Source of the DNA: Nitrospiraceae bacterium
GTDB lineage: Bacteria > Nitrospirota > UBA9217
Direction: 5' to 3'
DNA length: 5,532 nt
Assembly (NCBI GenBank): GCA_003454665.1
Contig: DMKB01000066.1
Coordinates: 298 to 5,829, forward strand
A program made the translations under genes and the position numbers. Positions 1 to 5,532 of this stretch are shown in pieces. Below the pieces are notes generated by a model. It was given only the letters and a program-made list of their open reading frames with translations, was not told the origin of the DNA and did no database searches. The stretch's first letter is position 1. Each line of letters opens with the position of its first letter.

Positions 1-70
1 AGATGACGTCGCCCGCCGAACCCGGAAGATTACCGGCGATTATCGCTGGTTCCCGAACGGCAACGTTCAT
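1..70 (-). CDS. Possible 5' end of a downstream ORF (partial, doubtful)
   Basis: An ATG at 68-70 on the minus strand opens a frame that stays open to the window edge. It reads MNVAVREPAIIAGNLPGSAG and then DVI. It lies 55 bp downstream of the permease stop and in the same direction as every other gene here, so it could be the next gene of the operon. Against this, no good Shine-Dalgarno sits in front of it: only AGAG about 9 bases upstream and AAGG about 14 bases upstream. The plus strand in the antisense register is also open, from base 2 to a TGA at 155-157, with 51 codons. I do not recognise either product. The rest of positions 71-125 shows no convincing terminator hairpin or RNA gene. 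Confidence 0.2.
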   Translation of the reverse strand, partial: MNVAVREPAIIAGNLPGSAGDVI

Positions 71-125
71 CGTGTGAAGCTCTGCCTTATCTCACCACGA
101 CTCGGAAAGACAGGCCCACCGCAGA

Positions 126-881
126 TCAATCAAGAATCCTTTTTCGCATCATCCTGAACGGGAACGGCATGAGGAGTGCCGCCACGGCAATGAGCCAGAT
201 GAGACTCCCGAGCTGGCCGGTCAAATCTCCATACGATAAGGAACGGGAGACGTTCACGAGGTGATAGAGGGGGGTAACAAAAGCCAGCCGTTCAACAATG
301 GGTGGAAGAACGTCGAGAGGGAAAAAGATTCCGGAAAAAAGGAATAACGGGGTCATAAAAAGGGTATAAAAGTAGCTGAAGGAATCGATGCCGGGCACGA
401 GTGCGGCAAACATGAGAGAGAGTTCCGCAAAAATCAGCCCGCCCAGGAAAATAACGGGGATCATCACAATTATCAGCGGCGAATCCACGAGACCGAACAG
501 GGCAATAACGATCGTGATCGAAATGCCGTATATCACGCTCTTCGTCGCTCCCCACAGGAGTTCGCCGGCCACAAGATCGTCGATGTTCACCGGCGTGGAC
601 AGAATGGCGTCAAAGGTTTTCTGATACGTCATTCTTACGTAGGTGCCGTACGTACATTCATATACCGCCGCGAACACGGACGAAGAGGCTATGATTCCCG
701 GTGCGATGAACCGTATGTATGGCTGGCCGTGTATCTCGTTCACAAAGGCGCCGAGACCGAAGCCAAGGGCCACGAGGTACAGGACCGGCTCGACAAAGTT
801 CAGGGCAAAGCTTGACTTATACAGCTTGGTGTACACGGTCCAATGCCGCTGCCAGACTCTCCAGGCGCGTTTAATCCGCAA
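126..881 (-). CDS. ABC-2 type transporter permease (NodJ/DrrB-like)
   Basis: This is the membrane half of an ABC exporter of 251 residues, the usual length for this family. After a basic, aromatic N-terminus, six hydrophobic segments can be seen at about residues 28-47, 58-78, 112-130, 135-160, 168-187 and 224-243. The stretch from about 176 to 215, containing SGIFFPLDVLPP followed by VTPLYHLV, matches the conserved C-terminal ABC-2 signature of NodJ and daunorubicin-type permeases. The tail ends in a basic cytoplasmic MRKRILD. The start is a TTG at 879-881, chosen because the N-terminus then aligns with NodJ-like proteins and because a GGGGAGGGG run lies just upstream (884-892). The first 11 bases overlap the end of the ATPase gene, so translation is probably coupled. 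The substrate is unknown. No nodulation genes are nearby, so a Nod-factor role is not implied; drug, lipid or glycan export are all possible. Confidence 0.93.
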   Translation of the reverse strand: MRIKRAWRVWQRHWTVYTKLYKSSFALNFVEPVLYLVALGFGLGAFVNEIHGQPYIRFIAPGIIASSSVFAAVYECTYGTYVRMTYQKTFDAILSTPVNIDDLVAGELLWGATKSVIYGISITIVIALFGLVDSPLIIVMIPVIFLGGLIFAELSLMFAALVPGIDSFSYFYTLFMTPLFLFSGIFFPLDVLPPIVERLAFVTPLYHLVNVSRSLSYGDLTGQLGSLIWLIAVAALLMPFPFRMMRKRILD

Positions 882-1602
882 GGCCCCTCCCCGTCAGTTT
901 GAGATACACCTGCTCAAGGTTGCCGCCATGGGCTGACATGAGCGTTCTCGGTGAATCGACCGCCACGATCCTGCCGGCGTCCATGATCGCCACGCGGTCG
1001 CAGAGCAGCTCCGCCTCTTCCATATAGTGCGTCGTCAGGATGAGCGTTGTGTTCTTGCTCTTGAGCGTGTTGAGCTTTTCCCAGACTGCATGCCTGCTGT
1101 GGGGGTCGAGGCCCGTCGTTGGTTCGTCAAGGATCAATAACTCCGGATGGTTGATGAGCGCCCGGGCCAGGAGAAGCCGGTGCTTCATCCCTCCCGAGAG
1201 GTGCTGTATCCTGACGTTCGCTTTATCTGATAACTCGACAAAATCCAGGAGTTCGCGGGCATAGGGCGCTGCCTCACCCTTCGGAATATCGAAATACCGC
1301 GCATAGACAATGAGGTTTTCGCATACGCTGAGATCGGGGTCCAGGTTGTTGTCCTGGGGCATGACGCCGATGCGGGATTTTATCCGACTCGGATCATCAT
1401 GCACCGGGATGCCAAAAACCGCGATGGCGCCCCCCGTCGGCGGCAAGTAACAGGAGATAATGCGCAGCGCCGTCGTCTTGCCCGCTCCATTCGGCCCGAG
1501 AAATCCGAAACATTCGCCTTGCCGGACATCAAAATCGATACCGTCCAAGGCTTTGAGCGATCGGTAGTGTTTCGTCAGGCCTGCCGCCGTTATAATGCGC
1601 AC
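871..1602 (-). CDS. ABC transporter ATP-binding protein (NodI/DrrA-like)
   Basis: This is the cytoplasmic ATPase that powers the adjacent ABC-2 permease, at 243 residues. All nucleotide-binding motifs are present in order: Walker A GPNGAGKT (36-43), the Q-loop in MPQDNNLDPD (Gln83), the signature LSGGMK (135-140), Walker B LLILDE (155-160) followed by the D-loop PTTGLD, and the switch His192 in THYMEEAE. The LSGGM form of the signature, the Q-loop NLDPDLSV block and the tail EQVYLKLTGRG are typical of the NodI/DrrA branch of exporters, so the domain looks active. The start is a GTG at 1600-1602 with AAGGA six bases upstream. It lies 57 bp after the coiled-coil gene and overlaps the permease gene by 11 bp, which supports a dedicated ATPase-permease pair. 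A symbol such as nodI is not justified outside a nodulation context. Confidence 0.97.
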   Translation of the reverse strand: MRIITAAGLTKHYRSLKALDGIDFDVRQGECFGFLGPNGAGKTTALRIISCYLPPTGGAIAVFGIPVHDDPSRIKSRIGVMPQDNNLDPDLSVCENLIVYARYFDIPKGEAAPYARELLDFVELSDKANVRIQHLSGGMKHRLLLARALINHPELLILDEPTTGLDPHSRHAVWEKLNTLKSKNTTLILTTHYMEEAELLCDRVAIMDAGRIVAVDSPRTLMSAHGGNLEQVYLKLTGRGLAD

Positions 1603-1608
1603 TCGTTA

Positions 1609-1613
1609 TCCTT
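1609..1613 (-). promoter_or_regulatory. Ribosome binding site of the ABC ATPase gene
   Basis: AAGGA on the minus strand is separated by six bases from the GTG at 1600-1602. It fixes this non-ATG start, and the N-terminal motif distances agree with it. Confidence 0.7.
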
Positions 1614-1659
1614 GGGTGAATTTCTGTTGGTATGGACTGTCGCAGAGAAAGGCAGGATA

Positions 1660-1884
1660 TTACTCGCTCGTCCCGACCGTCTCGAGGGCGCTCAGGATCT
1701 TTTCTATTTTTTCTTTGATATGCATCCTTTTCCCGTGGAAGAGATGCATGCCCTTTGCCTCGCGCCGCGCCTCCGTAAGCTCGTGTTCAAGCTTTTGGAC
1801 GAGCCGTTTGAGCCCACGGTTTTCCGCCGTCAGGTTGCTCACCCGCTCCACTACTTCGGCAAACTGGGTCTCAAGGTCCTTCAC
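1660..1884 (-). CDS. Small coiled-coil protein, ZapB-like
   Basis: This is a short, highly charged, almost entirely helical protein of 74 residues from the GTG start. Leucines and other hydrophobics recur in a heptad-like pattern through LETQFAEVVERVSNL, AENRGLKRLVQKLEHEL and, after a short break at GMHLFHGKRM, HIKEKIEKILSALE. Proteins of this kind are often annotated as ZapB-like, after the FtsZ-ring-associated coiled-coil factor of E. coli; that function is inferred from shape only. I place the start at the GTG 1882-1884, which overlaps the transglycosylase stop as GTGA and so suggests coupled translation, with GGGAAG about 11 bases upstream. An in-frame ATG at 1927-1929 would give 89 residues, but it has no clear Shine-Dalgarno and would need a 49-bp out-of-frame overlap. 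No zapA is visible next to it. A structural or regulatory partner of the neighbouring murein enzyme is another possibility. Confidence 0.75.
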   Translation of the reverse strand: MKDLETQFAEVVERVSNLTAENRGLKRLVQKLEHELTEARREAKGMHLFHGKRMHIKEKIEKILSALETVGTSE

Positions 1885-4277
1885 CGCGACGGCGTCTTCC
1901 CTTCCTGAACGACGGAGCTGAGCATCCATCCAGGCTGCAAAGGCTCGAGCGCCGCAAGCGCTCTCGACTTGCCGTAAATCCTCTTGTACTCAGTATAGCT
2001 GCGGAGCACCTTTTTCACGTACCATCGTGTTTCGACATAGGGTATCGCTTCCACGAACTCATCTCGTTCCAGTGAATCGCCGCTTTTTTTGAGCCATGAC
2101 TTCACTGAACCCGGCCCTGCATTGTACGCCGCGGCCGTGAGAAAAAAATCCCCGTTGAACCGCTTCATGAGGTGTTTAACATACCAGGTTCCGATCCTGA
2201 TGCTCGTTTCGTGGTCAAAAAGCTGCTTTCGCTGGAAACCGCGCAATCTGATCATCTGGGCGACCCACCTGCCCGTGGACGGCATGACCTGCATGACCCC
2301 CCGGGCGCCGGCCGGTGACTGGGCCTCCGCATGAAACCGGCTTTCCTCCCTGATAATCGCAGCAATAAAATAGGGGTCCTGATTATACCGGCGCGCATGC
2401 GCTACGATGGTGTCCCAGTAGGCTCTCGGATAGGCGAGCAGCCAGAGGTCTTCCGGAGTCCCCCTGACCCCTCTTTTCAGATATCGGTTGTAGTTACGGA
2501 GTACGAGCGTCAGTGAACGGTTGTAATCTTCCAGTTCAAAGAAGGCCTTGCTGATACCGAGGAGTGAACCGTGTTTCTTCGGAATCTTCTTCTGGAGCGT
2601 CCACAGCTCTGCCGCCGCCTCGTCCTTCATGTTCAGATAGGTGAGCTCCAGGGCCTTCGTGAACGTCGGATTCGCAGAAAGGGTCTGCAGTGCTTCATCG
2701 GTCCACTCACGCGGCCGCTCAGCGGCGGATAATTCATCGAGATCACCCAGGGTCTCCTGATCAGCGTCTTCGTTGGCCTTTTCGCTGTCATATTGCGCCT
2801 CGTCTGCGTCCATCGTCACCGCCAGAACCGGAAATTTCAGATATGCCAGCCGTTCCGCCGCAAGATAGCCGTAATACGTATAGGGTGCCCGTGCGAGCAC
2901 GTCCTGGTAAAAAGCCGCGGCTCCAGCCTGCTCCCCTTTTTTCTCGGCAATCCTGCCCAGCCAGTATCTGGCCTGATGGCTGAGAAATGATCGGGGATAT
3001 TTCCGAATAAGTCCGTCCAGGGTCTCTTCGGCCTGGTGAAGATCACCGTTCATATAATGGGTCCATGCGATCCACCAGATTGAGCTGTCGGCGAACTTGC
3101 TCCTCGGGTAGCGCCTGACCAACTGGTCAAAGTAATGCATCGCCTTGGTACTGTCCGTATCCCGGTAGATATTTCCTATTACGTAGAGTGCATCGTCGGC
3201 CCGCTTGCTCCTTGGGTAGGAGGACACGATCTTGAGATATGAATTTATCGCCTTCTCTGCCTTTCCGAGCCTGCCGTATGTTTTTCCGAGCCACTTCAAT
3301 GCATCGGGAGATCGCCTTGCTGAAGGATATTCCTGTACGATCTGTTCGAGTACGGCGGCGGCTTCGGAGCGCCTCCGGAGGTAATACAGGGAAAGCCCCG
3401 TCCGGTACAGGACATCCACCTTGTTCGGATAGTCAGGTTCACGTGCCAGCAGGGTGGTAAACGCCGCATGTGCCTTCTTATATTCCTTTGCCCGCAGGAG
3501 TTTTTTCCCCCGCCGGTAAAGCTCATCGGGGGTAAGCTCAGGAACCTTCACCCCCTTCCTCTTCAACGCAGAAAGTGCTCGCTCCACCTTGCGGTCAACG
3601 GACTTCCCGGGATACTCGACAAAGACCCGTCGATAGGCACTGACCGCACCGCGCAAATCACCGGCAGCGGCAAGGGAGCGCGCGGCGCCGAGACCTGCTT
3701 CCGGGCAGAATTCTGAGCGCGGATACTCTTTCTGAAATTGCATAAACGCTTCCGCGGACCGGTAATACCATTTTGCTTCAAAGAGCGCCTTCGCCTCCGT
3801 CTCCAGGGCCTGCTCTCGCCAGAAGCTTCCGGGATAGTCATCGATCAGCCGGCGGTAAAGCACGGCTGCTTTAGCATGCTGCTTGAGAGAAAAATAATGC
3901 TCTGCAAGAAAGAAGAGGGCGTAGTCGGCAAGTTCCAGATATTCCCGGACGACACGTTCCATGACCGCATCGGCCTCAGCTGTCCTCCCCAGGGCAATGA
4001 GCGCCCGTTCCGAGAGGAACAGTGACCGTCTCGCCCATGGGGTACCAGGGTAGTGTGTTTCCACTTGTTGAGCATGACGAAGCACGGCATTCATCTTCCC
4101 TGCCTCGTAAGCTTCCAATACGGCTCGAAATCCTTCCGCCGGCCCTCCTCGTTCAGCCTCGCCGGAGAAGGAGGGCAGAAACTTCGCAGAGCCCGCCTCA
4201 TGCAGCGCCGTCTTGCCGGAGCAGGCGCAAAGAAAAACAAGGGAACATAGGACAACTATTCTTTTAATAACAATCAT
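1881..4277 (-). CDS. TPR-repeat lipoprotein with lytic transglycosylase (Slt family 1) domain
   Basis: This is a 798-residue predicted murein lytic transglycosylase, expected to cleave the MurNAc-GlcNAc bond of peptidoglycan in the periplasm. The N-terminus is a lipoprotein signal: basic MIVIKR, a hydrophobic run, and lipobox LCAC with Cys19 as the lipid site; Ser at +2 predicts the outer membrane. Residues about 45-480 form TPR-like repeats marked by Tyr-Pro at about every 36-37 residues (Tyr 76, 148, 185, 222, 283, 317, 354, 390, 427). An acidic linker follows at 489-525. The catalytic domain is about 620-770: REES with presumed catalytic Glu645, GARGVMQVMPST, AYNAGPG (717-723) and PYVETRWYV (746-754), all classic Slt motifs. 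The ATG at 4275-4277 is chosen because it begins the signal peptide and has AGGA eight bases upstream. A TTG at 4320-4322 would lie almost at the transcription start and spoil the signal. It is the first gene after the consensus promoter. Its natural partner and cellular timing are unknown. Confidence 0.95.
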   Translation of the reverse strand: MIVIKRIVVLCSLVFLCACSGKTALHEAGSAKFLPSFSGEAERGGPAEGFRAVLEAYEAGKMNAVLRHAQQVETHYPGTPWARRSLFLSERALIALGRTAEADAVMERVVREYLELADYALFFLAEHYFSLKQHAKAAVLYRRLIDDYPGSFWREQALETEAKALFEAKWYYRSAEAFMQFQKEYPRSEFCPEAGLGAARSLAAAGDLRGAVSAYRRVFVEYPGKSVDRKVERALSALKRKGVKVPELTPDELYRRGKKLLRAKEYKKAHAAFTTLLAREPDYPNKVDVLYRTGLSLYYLRRRSEAAAVLEQIVQEYPSARRSPDALKWLGKTYGRLGKAEKAINSYLKIVSSYPRSKRADDALYVIGNIYRDTDSTKAMHYFDQLVRRYPRSKFADSSIWWIAWTHYMNGDLHQAEETLDGLIRKYPRSFLSHQARYWLGRIAEKKGEQAGAAAFYQDVLARAPYTYYGYLAAERLAYLKFPVLAVTMDADEAQYDSEKANEDADQETLGDLDELSAAERPREWTDEALQTLSANPTFTKALELTYLNMKDEAAAELWTLQKKIPKKHGSLLGISKAFFELEDYNRSLTLVLRNYNRYLKRGVRGTPEDLWLLAYPRAYWDTIVAHARRYNQDPYFIAAIIREESRFHAEAQSPAGARGVMQVMPSTGRWVAQMIRLRGFQRKQLFDHETSIRIGTWYVKHLMKRFNGDFFLTAAAYNAGPGSVKSWLKKSGDSLERDEFVEAIPYVETRWYVKKVLRSYTEYKRIYGKSRALAALEPLQPGWMLSSVVQEGKTPSR

Positions 4278-4285
4278 TTGGTTTT

Positions 4286-4289
4286 TCCT
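4286..4289 (-). promoter_or_regulatory. Ribosome binding site of the transglycosylase gene
   Basis: AGGA on the minus strand lies eight bases upstream of the ATG at 4275-4277. It favours this start over the in-frame upstream TTG at 4320-4322, which has no such site. Confidence 0.65.
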
Positions 4290-4336
4290 ATCATGTGCCG
4301 GCTGCCTCTCCACATTCGACAATAGTATTATTCTAA

Positions 4337-4365
4337 ATTATAGTGTTCCCTGCAGAGCATGTCAA
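4337..4365 (-). promoter_or_regulatory. Consensus sigma-70 type promoter for the transglycosylase operon
   Basis: On the minus strand TTGACA (4365-4360) and TATAAT (4342-4337) are separated by exactly 17 bp, a 12-of-12 match to the housekeeping sigma-70 consensus. The predicted transcription start is near 4330, giving a leader of about 50 bases before the ATG at 4277. It lies in the 91-bp gap between the DUF427 gene and the transglycosylase gene and points into the latter. No clear operator palindrome or AT-rich UP element is seen around it, so expression may be constitutive. The coiled-coil and ABC genes downstream show no comparable promoter of their own and are probably read from here. Confidence 0.82.
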
Positions 4366-4413
4366 TAGGCACACCGGGAGCACCCTCGATTACAACGGCA
4401 TCAGTGTACTGCG

Positions 4414-4695
4414 TCACTCCTCTATTGCCACCCCTTTCCAGAAAGCGACATGGTCCTTGATGTTCCGTGCCGCTTCTTTCGGGTCAGGATACGACCAGGC
4501 AGCGTCCTTGTTCACGTCCCCGTCCACGACGATATCGTAGTAATGTGCCTGCCCCTTCCAGGGGCACAGGGAACGGGTCGCGCTTTCCCTGATGTATTCA
4601 CGGACAACGGACTGCGGGGGAAAATAGTGATTGCCCTCCACCACCACCGTCCCTTCACTTTCCGCCAGAATCACTTCATGCCATCGTGCCTTCAT
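4414..4695 (-). CDS. DUF427 domain-containing protein
   Basis: This small cytoplasmic protein of 93 residues consists of a single DUF427 domain. The family hallmarks are all visible: VVVEGNHYFPPQSV near residues 17-30, SLCPWKGQAHYYDIVVDG (about 42-59), AWSYPDP (about 66-72) and the C-terminal VAFWKGVAIEE. DUF427 proteins are widespread in bacteria, adopt a small beta-rich fold and have no established biochemical role, so no function is assigned. The start is the ATG at 4693-4695, preceded by an excellent Shine-Dalgarno (AGAGAGGTGA at 4710-4701, five bases from the start). A longer in-frame reading from 4764 would add 23 non-conserved residues and overlap the methyltransferase gene, and is rejected. 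It follows the EgtD-family gene by 62 bp on the same strand. It ends 48 bp upstream of the -35 box of the next promoter, with no strong hairpin terminator seen between them. Confidence 0.95.
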   Translation of the reverse strand: MKARWHEVILAESEGTVVVEGNHYFPPQSVVREYIRESATRSLCPWKGQAHYYDIVVDGDVNKDAAWSYPDPKEAARNIKDHVAFWKGVAIEE

Positions 4696-4700
4696 GATAA

Positions 4701-4710
4701 TCACCTCTCT
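4701..4710 (-). promoter_or_regulatory. Strong ribosome binding site of the DUF427 gene
   Basis: AGAGAGGTGA on the minus strand is close to the full anti-16S complement. It ends five bases before the ATG at 4693-4695 and settles the start in favour of the 93-residue product. Confidence 0.85.
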
Positions 4711-4717
4711 TATTAAA

Positions 4718-4723
4718 AGTATA
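4718..4723 (-). promoter_or_regulatory. Possible weak -10 element before the DUF427 gene
   Basis: TATACT on the minus strand matches five of six bases of the sigma-70 -10 box and sits in the AT-rich end of the 62-bp gap. It would start a transcript about 15 bases before the coding start. No acceptable -35 hexamer is found at 16-18 bp spacing and there is no TGn extension, so read-through from the methyltransferase gene is equally plausible. Confidence 0.2.
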
Positions 4724-4757
4724 CAAGAAGTTACGCACGAATGGGGCAGGCTGCATC

Positions 4758-5532
4758 TCAGCAATCAGCTTCTTTTCCCGTCGGCGGCGCAAAGCAGTCT
4801 CCGTCGGACGAAGGACGTCCGAGCTCAACAAGGGAAAACCATCCCTTTCCGTCGGTAAACCAGCGCGAGACAGCAAGGCCGGCGCGTTCCGCCATGGCTT
4901 CCGCGCTTGCCCTGCTGAACTTACGGCTCACTTCGGTGTGGATGGTTTCTCCTTCTTCAAAGGCAAGACAGAGATCGAGGCGCTCTATCCGGACCGATAC
5001 CGGGCGGGCAGCCTGGAGGTGCATTTCTATCCGCTGCCGTTTCTCGTTGAAAAAAGCGACGTGGTCAAAGTCAGCGACGTCGAAGTTCGCGTCGAGTTCA
5101 CGATTGATCACGGTGAGGACGTTCTTGTTGAACGCCGACGTGATGCCCTGCGAATCATTGTATGCAGCCTCCAGCGTTTCTTTTGGCTTGATCATGTCGA
5201 TGCCGATGAGGAGCCGGTCGCGGGGACCCATTCCTTCAGCAATATCCTTCAGAAACCGGACGGCCTCTTGTTCACTGAAATTGCCGAGGGTCCCGCCGAA
5301 GAACGTGAATAGCTTGTTCCCGTTCATCGGAATTTTTTCCATATGCCTGGTAAAGTCAGCGACAATGCCGAAGACATTCAGGTCGGGAAAGAGGGCCCGG
5401 AGTTCCTTCGACGCCTCAACAAGGGCAGACTCGCTCACATCAACGGGAACATAACGGATGTCCGACAGATGCTCTCTGGGCACCGCTTCGAGAAGTGTCC
5501 GGATCTTCCAGTGCGCGCCTGTACCCAATTCG
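4758..5532 (-). CDS. egtD: L-histidine N-alpha-methyltransferase, EgtD family (5' end outside window)
   Basis: This is a SAM-dependent methyltransferase of the EgtD family (Methyltransf_33), which trimethylates the alpha-amino group of histidine to hercynine, the first step of ergothioneine synthesis. The gene runs off the right edge. The TTG at 5526-5528 is an internal Leu codon in the SAM motif ELGTGAHWK, because GAA precedes it in frame. Counting that Leu as 1, visible motifs are PVDVSESAL (SAM Asp30), VADF (Asp58), FFGGTLGNFSEQE, AYNDSQGITSAFNKN and TEVSRKF. From memory, the histidine-binding residues of mycobacterial EgtD are Asn166, Tyr206, Met252, Glu282 and Ser284. They have counterparts at Asn83, Tyr123, Met169, Glu199 and Ser201 with identical spacing, so histidine specificity is likely. 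About 80 N-terminal residues, including two further binding tyrosines, are missing from view. A variable tail of about 20 residues follows the conserved end. The stop lies 62 bp before the DUF427 start. EgtB is not in the window. Confidence 0.9.
   Translation of the reverse strand, partial: ELGTGAHWKIRTLLEAVPREHLSDIRYVPVDVSESALVEASKELRALFPDLNVFGIVADFTRHMEKIPMNGNKLFTFFGGTLGNFSEQEAVRFLKDIAEGMGPRDRLLIGIDMIKPKETLEAAYNDSQGITSAFNKNVLTVINRELDANFDVADFDHVAFFNEKRQRIEMHLQAARPVSVRIERLDLCLAFEEGETIHTEVSRKFSRASAEAMAERAGLAVSRWFTDGKGWFSLVELGRPSSDGDCFAPPTGKEADC

Noticed and set aside
1607..1659. Inverted repeat TATCCT/AGGATA around the ribosome binding site of the ABC ATPase gene
   Set aside because: The arms are only 6 bp with a 41-base loop, which is expected by chance; no further pairing supports a translational switch.
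1399..1908. Plus-strand ORF of 169 residues
   Set aside because: It is antisense to the ABC ATPase and coiled-coil genes, has no recognisable domain, and looks like a shadow of high-GC coding sequence.
4320..4322. TTG as a start of the transglycosylase, giving 813 residues
   Set aside because: It has no Shine-Dalgarno, lies only about 8 bases from the predicted transcription start, and would put 15 polar residues in front of a normal lipoprotein signal.
4366..4413. Search for a terminator after the DUF427 gene
   Set aside because: Only a short CAGTACACTG palindrome is present, with no GC-rich stem followed by a T-run.
4696..4764. N-terminal extension of the DUF427 protein
   Set aside because: The added 23 residues are not family-like and overlap the methyltransferase end, while the internal ATG has an excellent ribosome binding site.
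4741..5454. Plus-strand ORF of 237 residues
   Set aside because: It is Ser/Arg-rich with no recognisable domain and lies wholly opposite the conserved EgtD-family frame.
5526..5528. TTG as the true start of the methyltransferase
   Set aside because: It falls inside the SAM-binding motif (E-L-G-T-G), with GAA in frame before it; family members have about 80 more residues upstream.

Overview
The window comes from a Gram-negative bacterium. A lipoprotein with a lipobox and Ser at +2, carrying a periplasmic murein-hydrolase domain, implies an outer membrane. The moderately GC-rich codon use and the protein types (a TPR-rich Slt-like lipoprotein, a short ZapB-like coiled-coil protein, a NodI/NodJ-like ABC pair, and EgtD beside a DUF427 protein) would fit Nitrospirota or a former deltaproteobacterial lineage. 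That placement is an impression and was not tested. Every confident gene lies on the minus strand, so transcription runs from the right edge of the window to the left.

Right part (4414-5532). The window enters inside a histidine N-alpha-methyltransferase gene of the EgtD family. Its first roughly 80 codons lie beyond the right edge. After a 62-bp gap comes a 93-residue DUF427 protein with a strong ribosome binding site. They may form one transcription unit, although a weak -10-like hexamer lies in the gap.

Middle (1660-4413). A fully consensus sigma-70 promoter (TTGACA, 17 bp, TATAAT) in the 4323-4413 gap drives leftward transcription. The first gene encodes a 798-residue lipoprotein with about ten TPR-like repeats and a C-terminal family-1 lytic transglycosylase domain with its catalytic Glu intact. 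Its stop codon overlaps, as GTGA, the likely GTG start of a short ZapB-like coiled-coil protein.

Left part (1-1602). After 57 bp comes a two-gene ABC exporter: a NodI/DrrA-like ATPase with a GTG start, then an ABC-2 permease with a TTG start whose first bases overlap the end of the ATPase gene. The last 125 bases at the left edge hold no clear gene. A possible ORF start on the minus strand and an open frame on the plus strand compete there and cannot be settled.

Together, the promoter and tight spacing suggest an operon for envelope work: murein cleavage, a possible division or coiled-coil accessory protein, and export of an unknown substrate. The EgtD/DUF427 pair upstream looks like a separate unit, possibly for thiol-histidine (ergothioneine-type) metabolism. 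I found no CRISPR array, RNA gene, insertion sequence or clear intrinsic terminator. Nothing here looks like a wholly new system.
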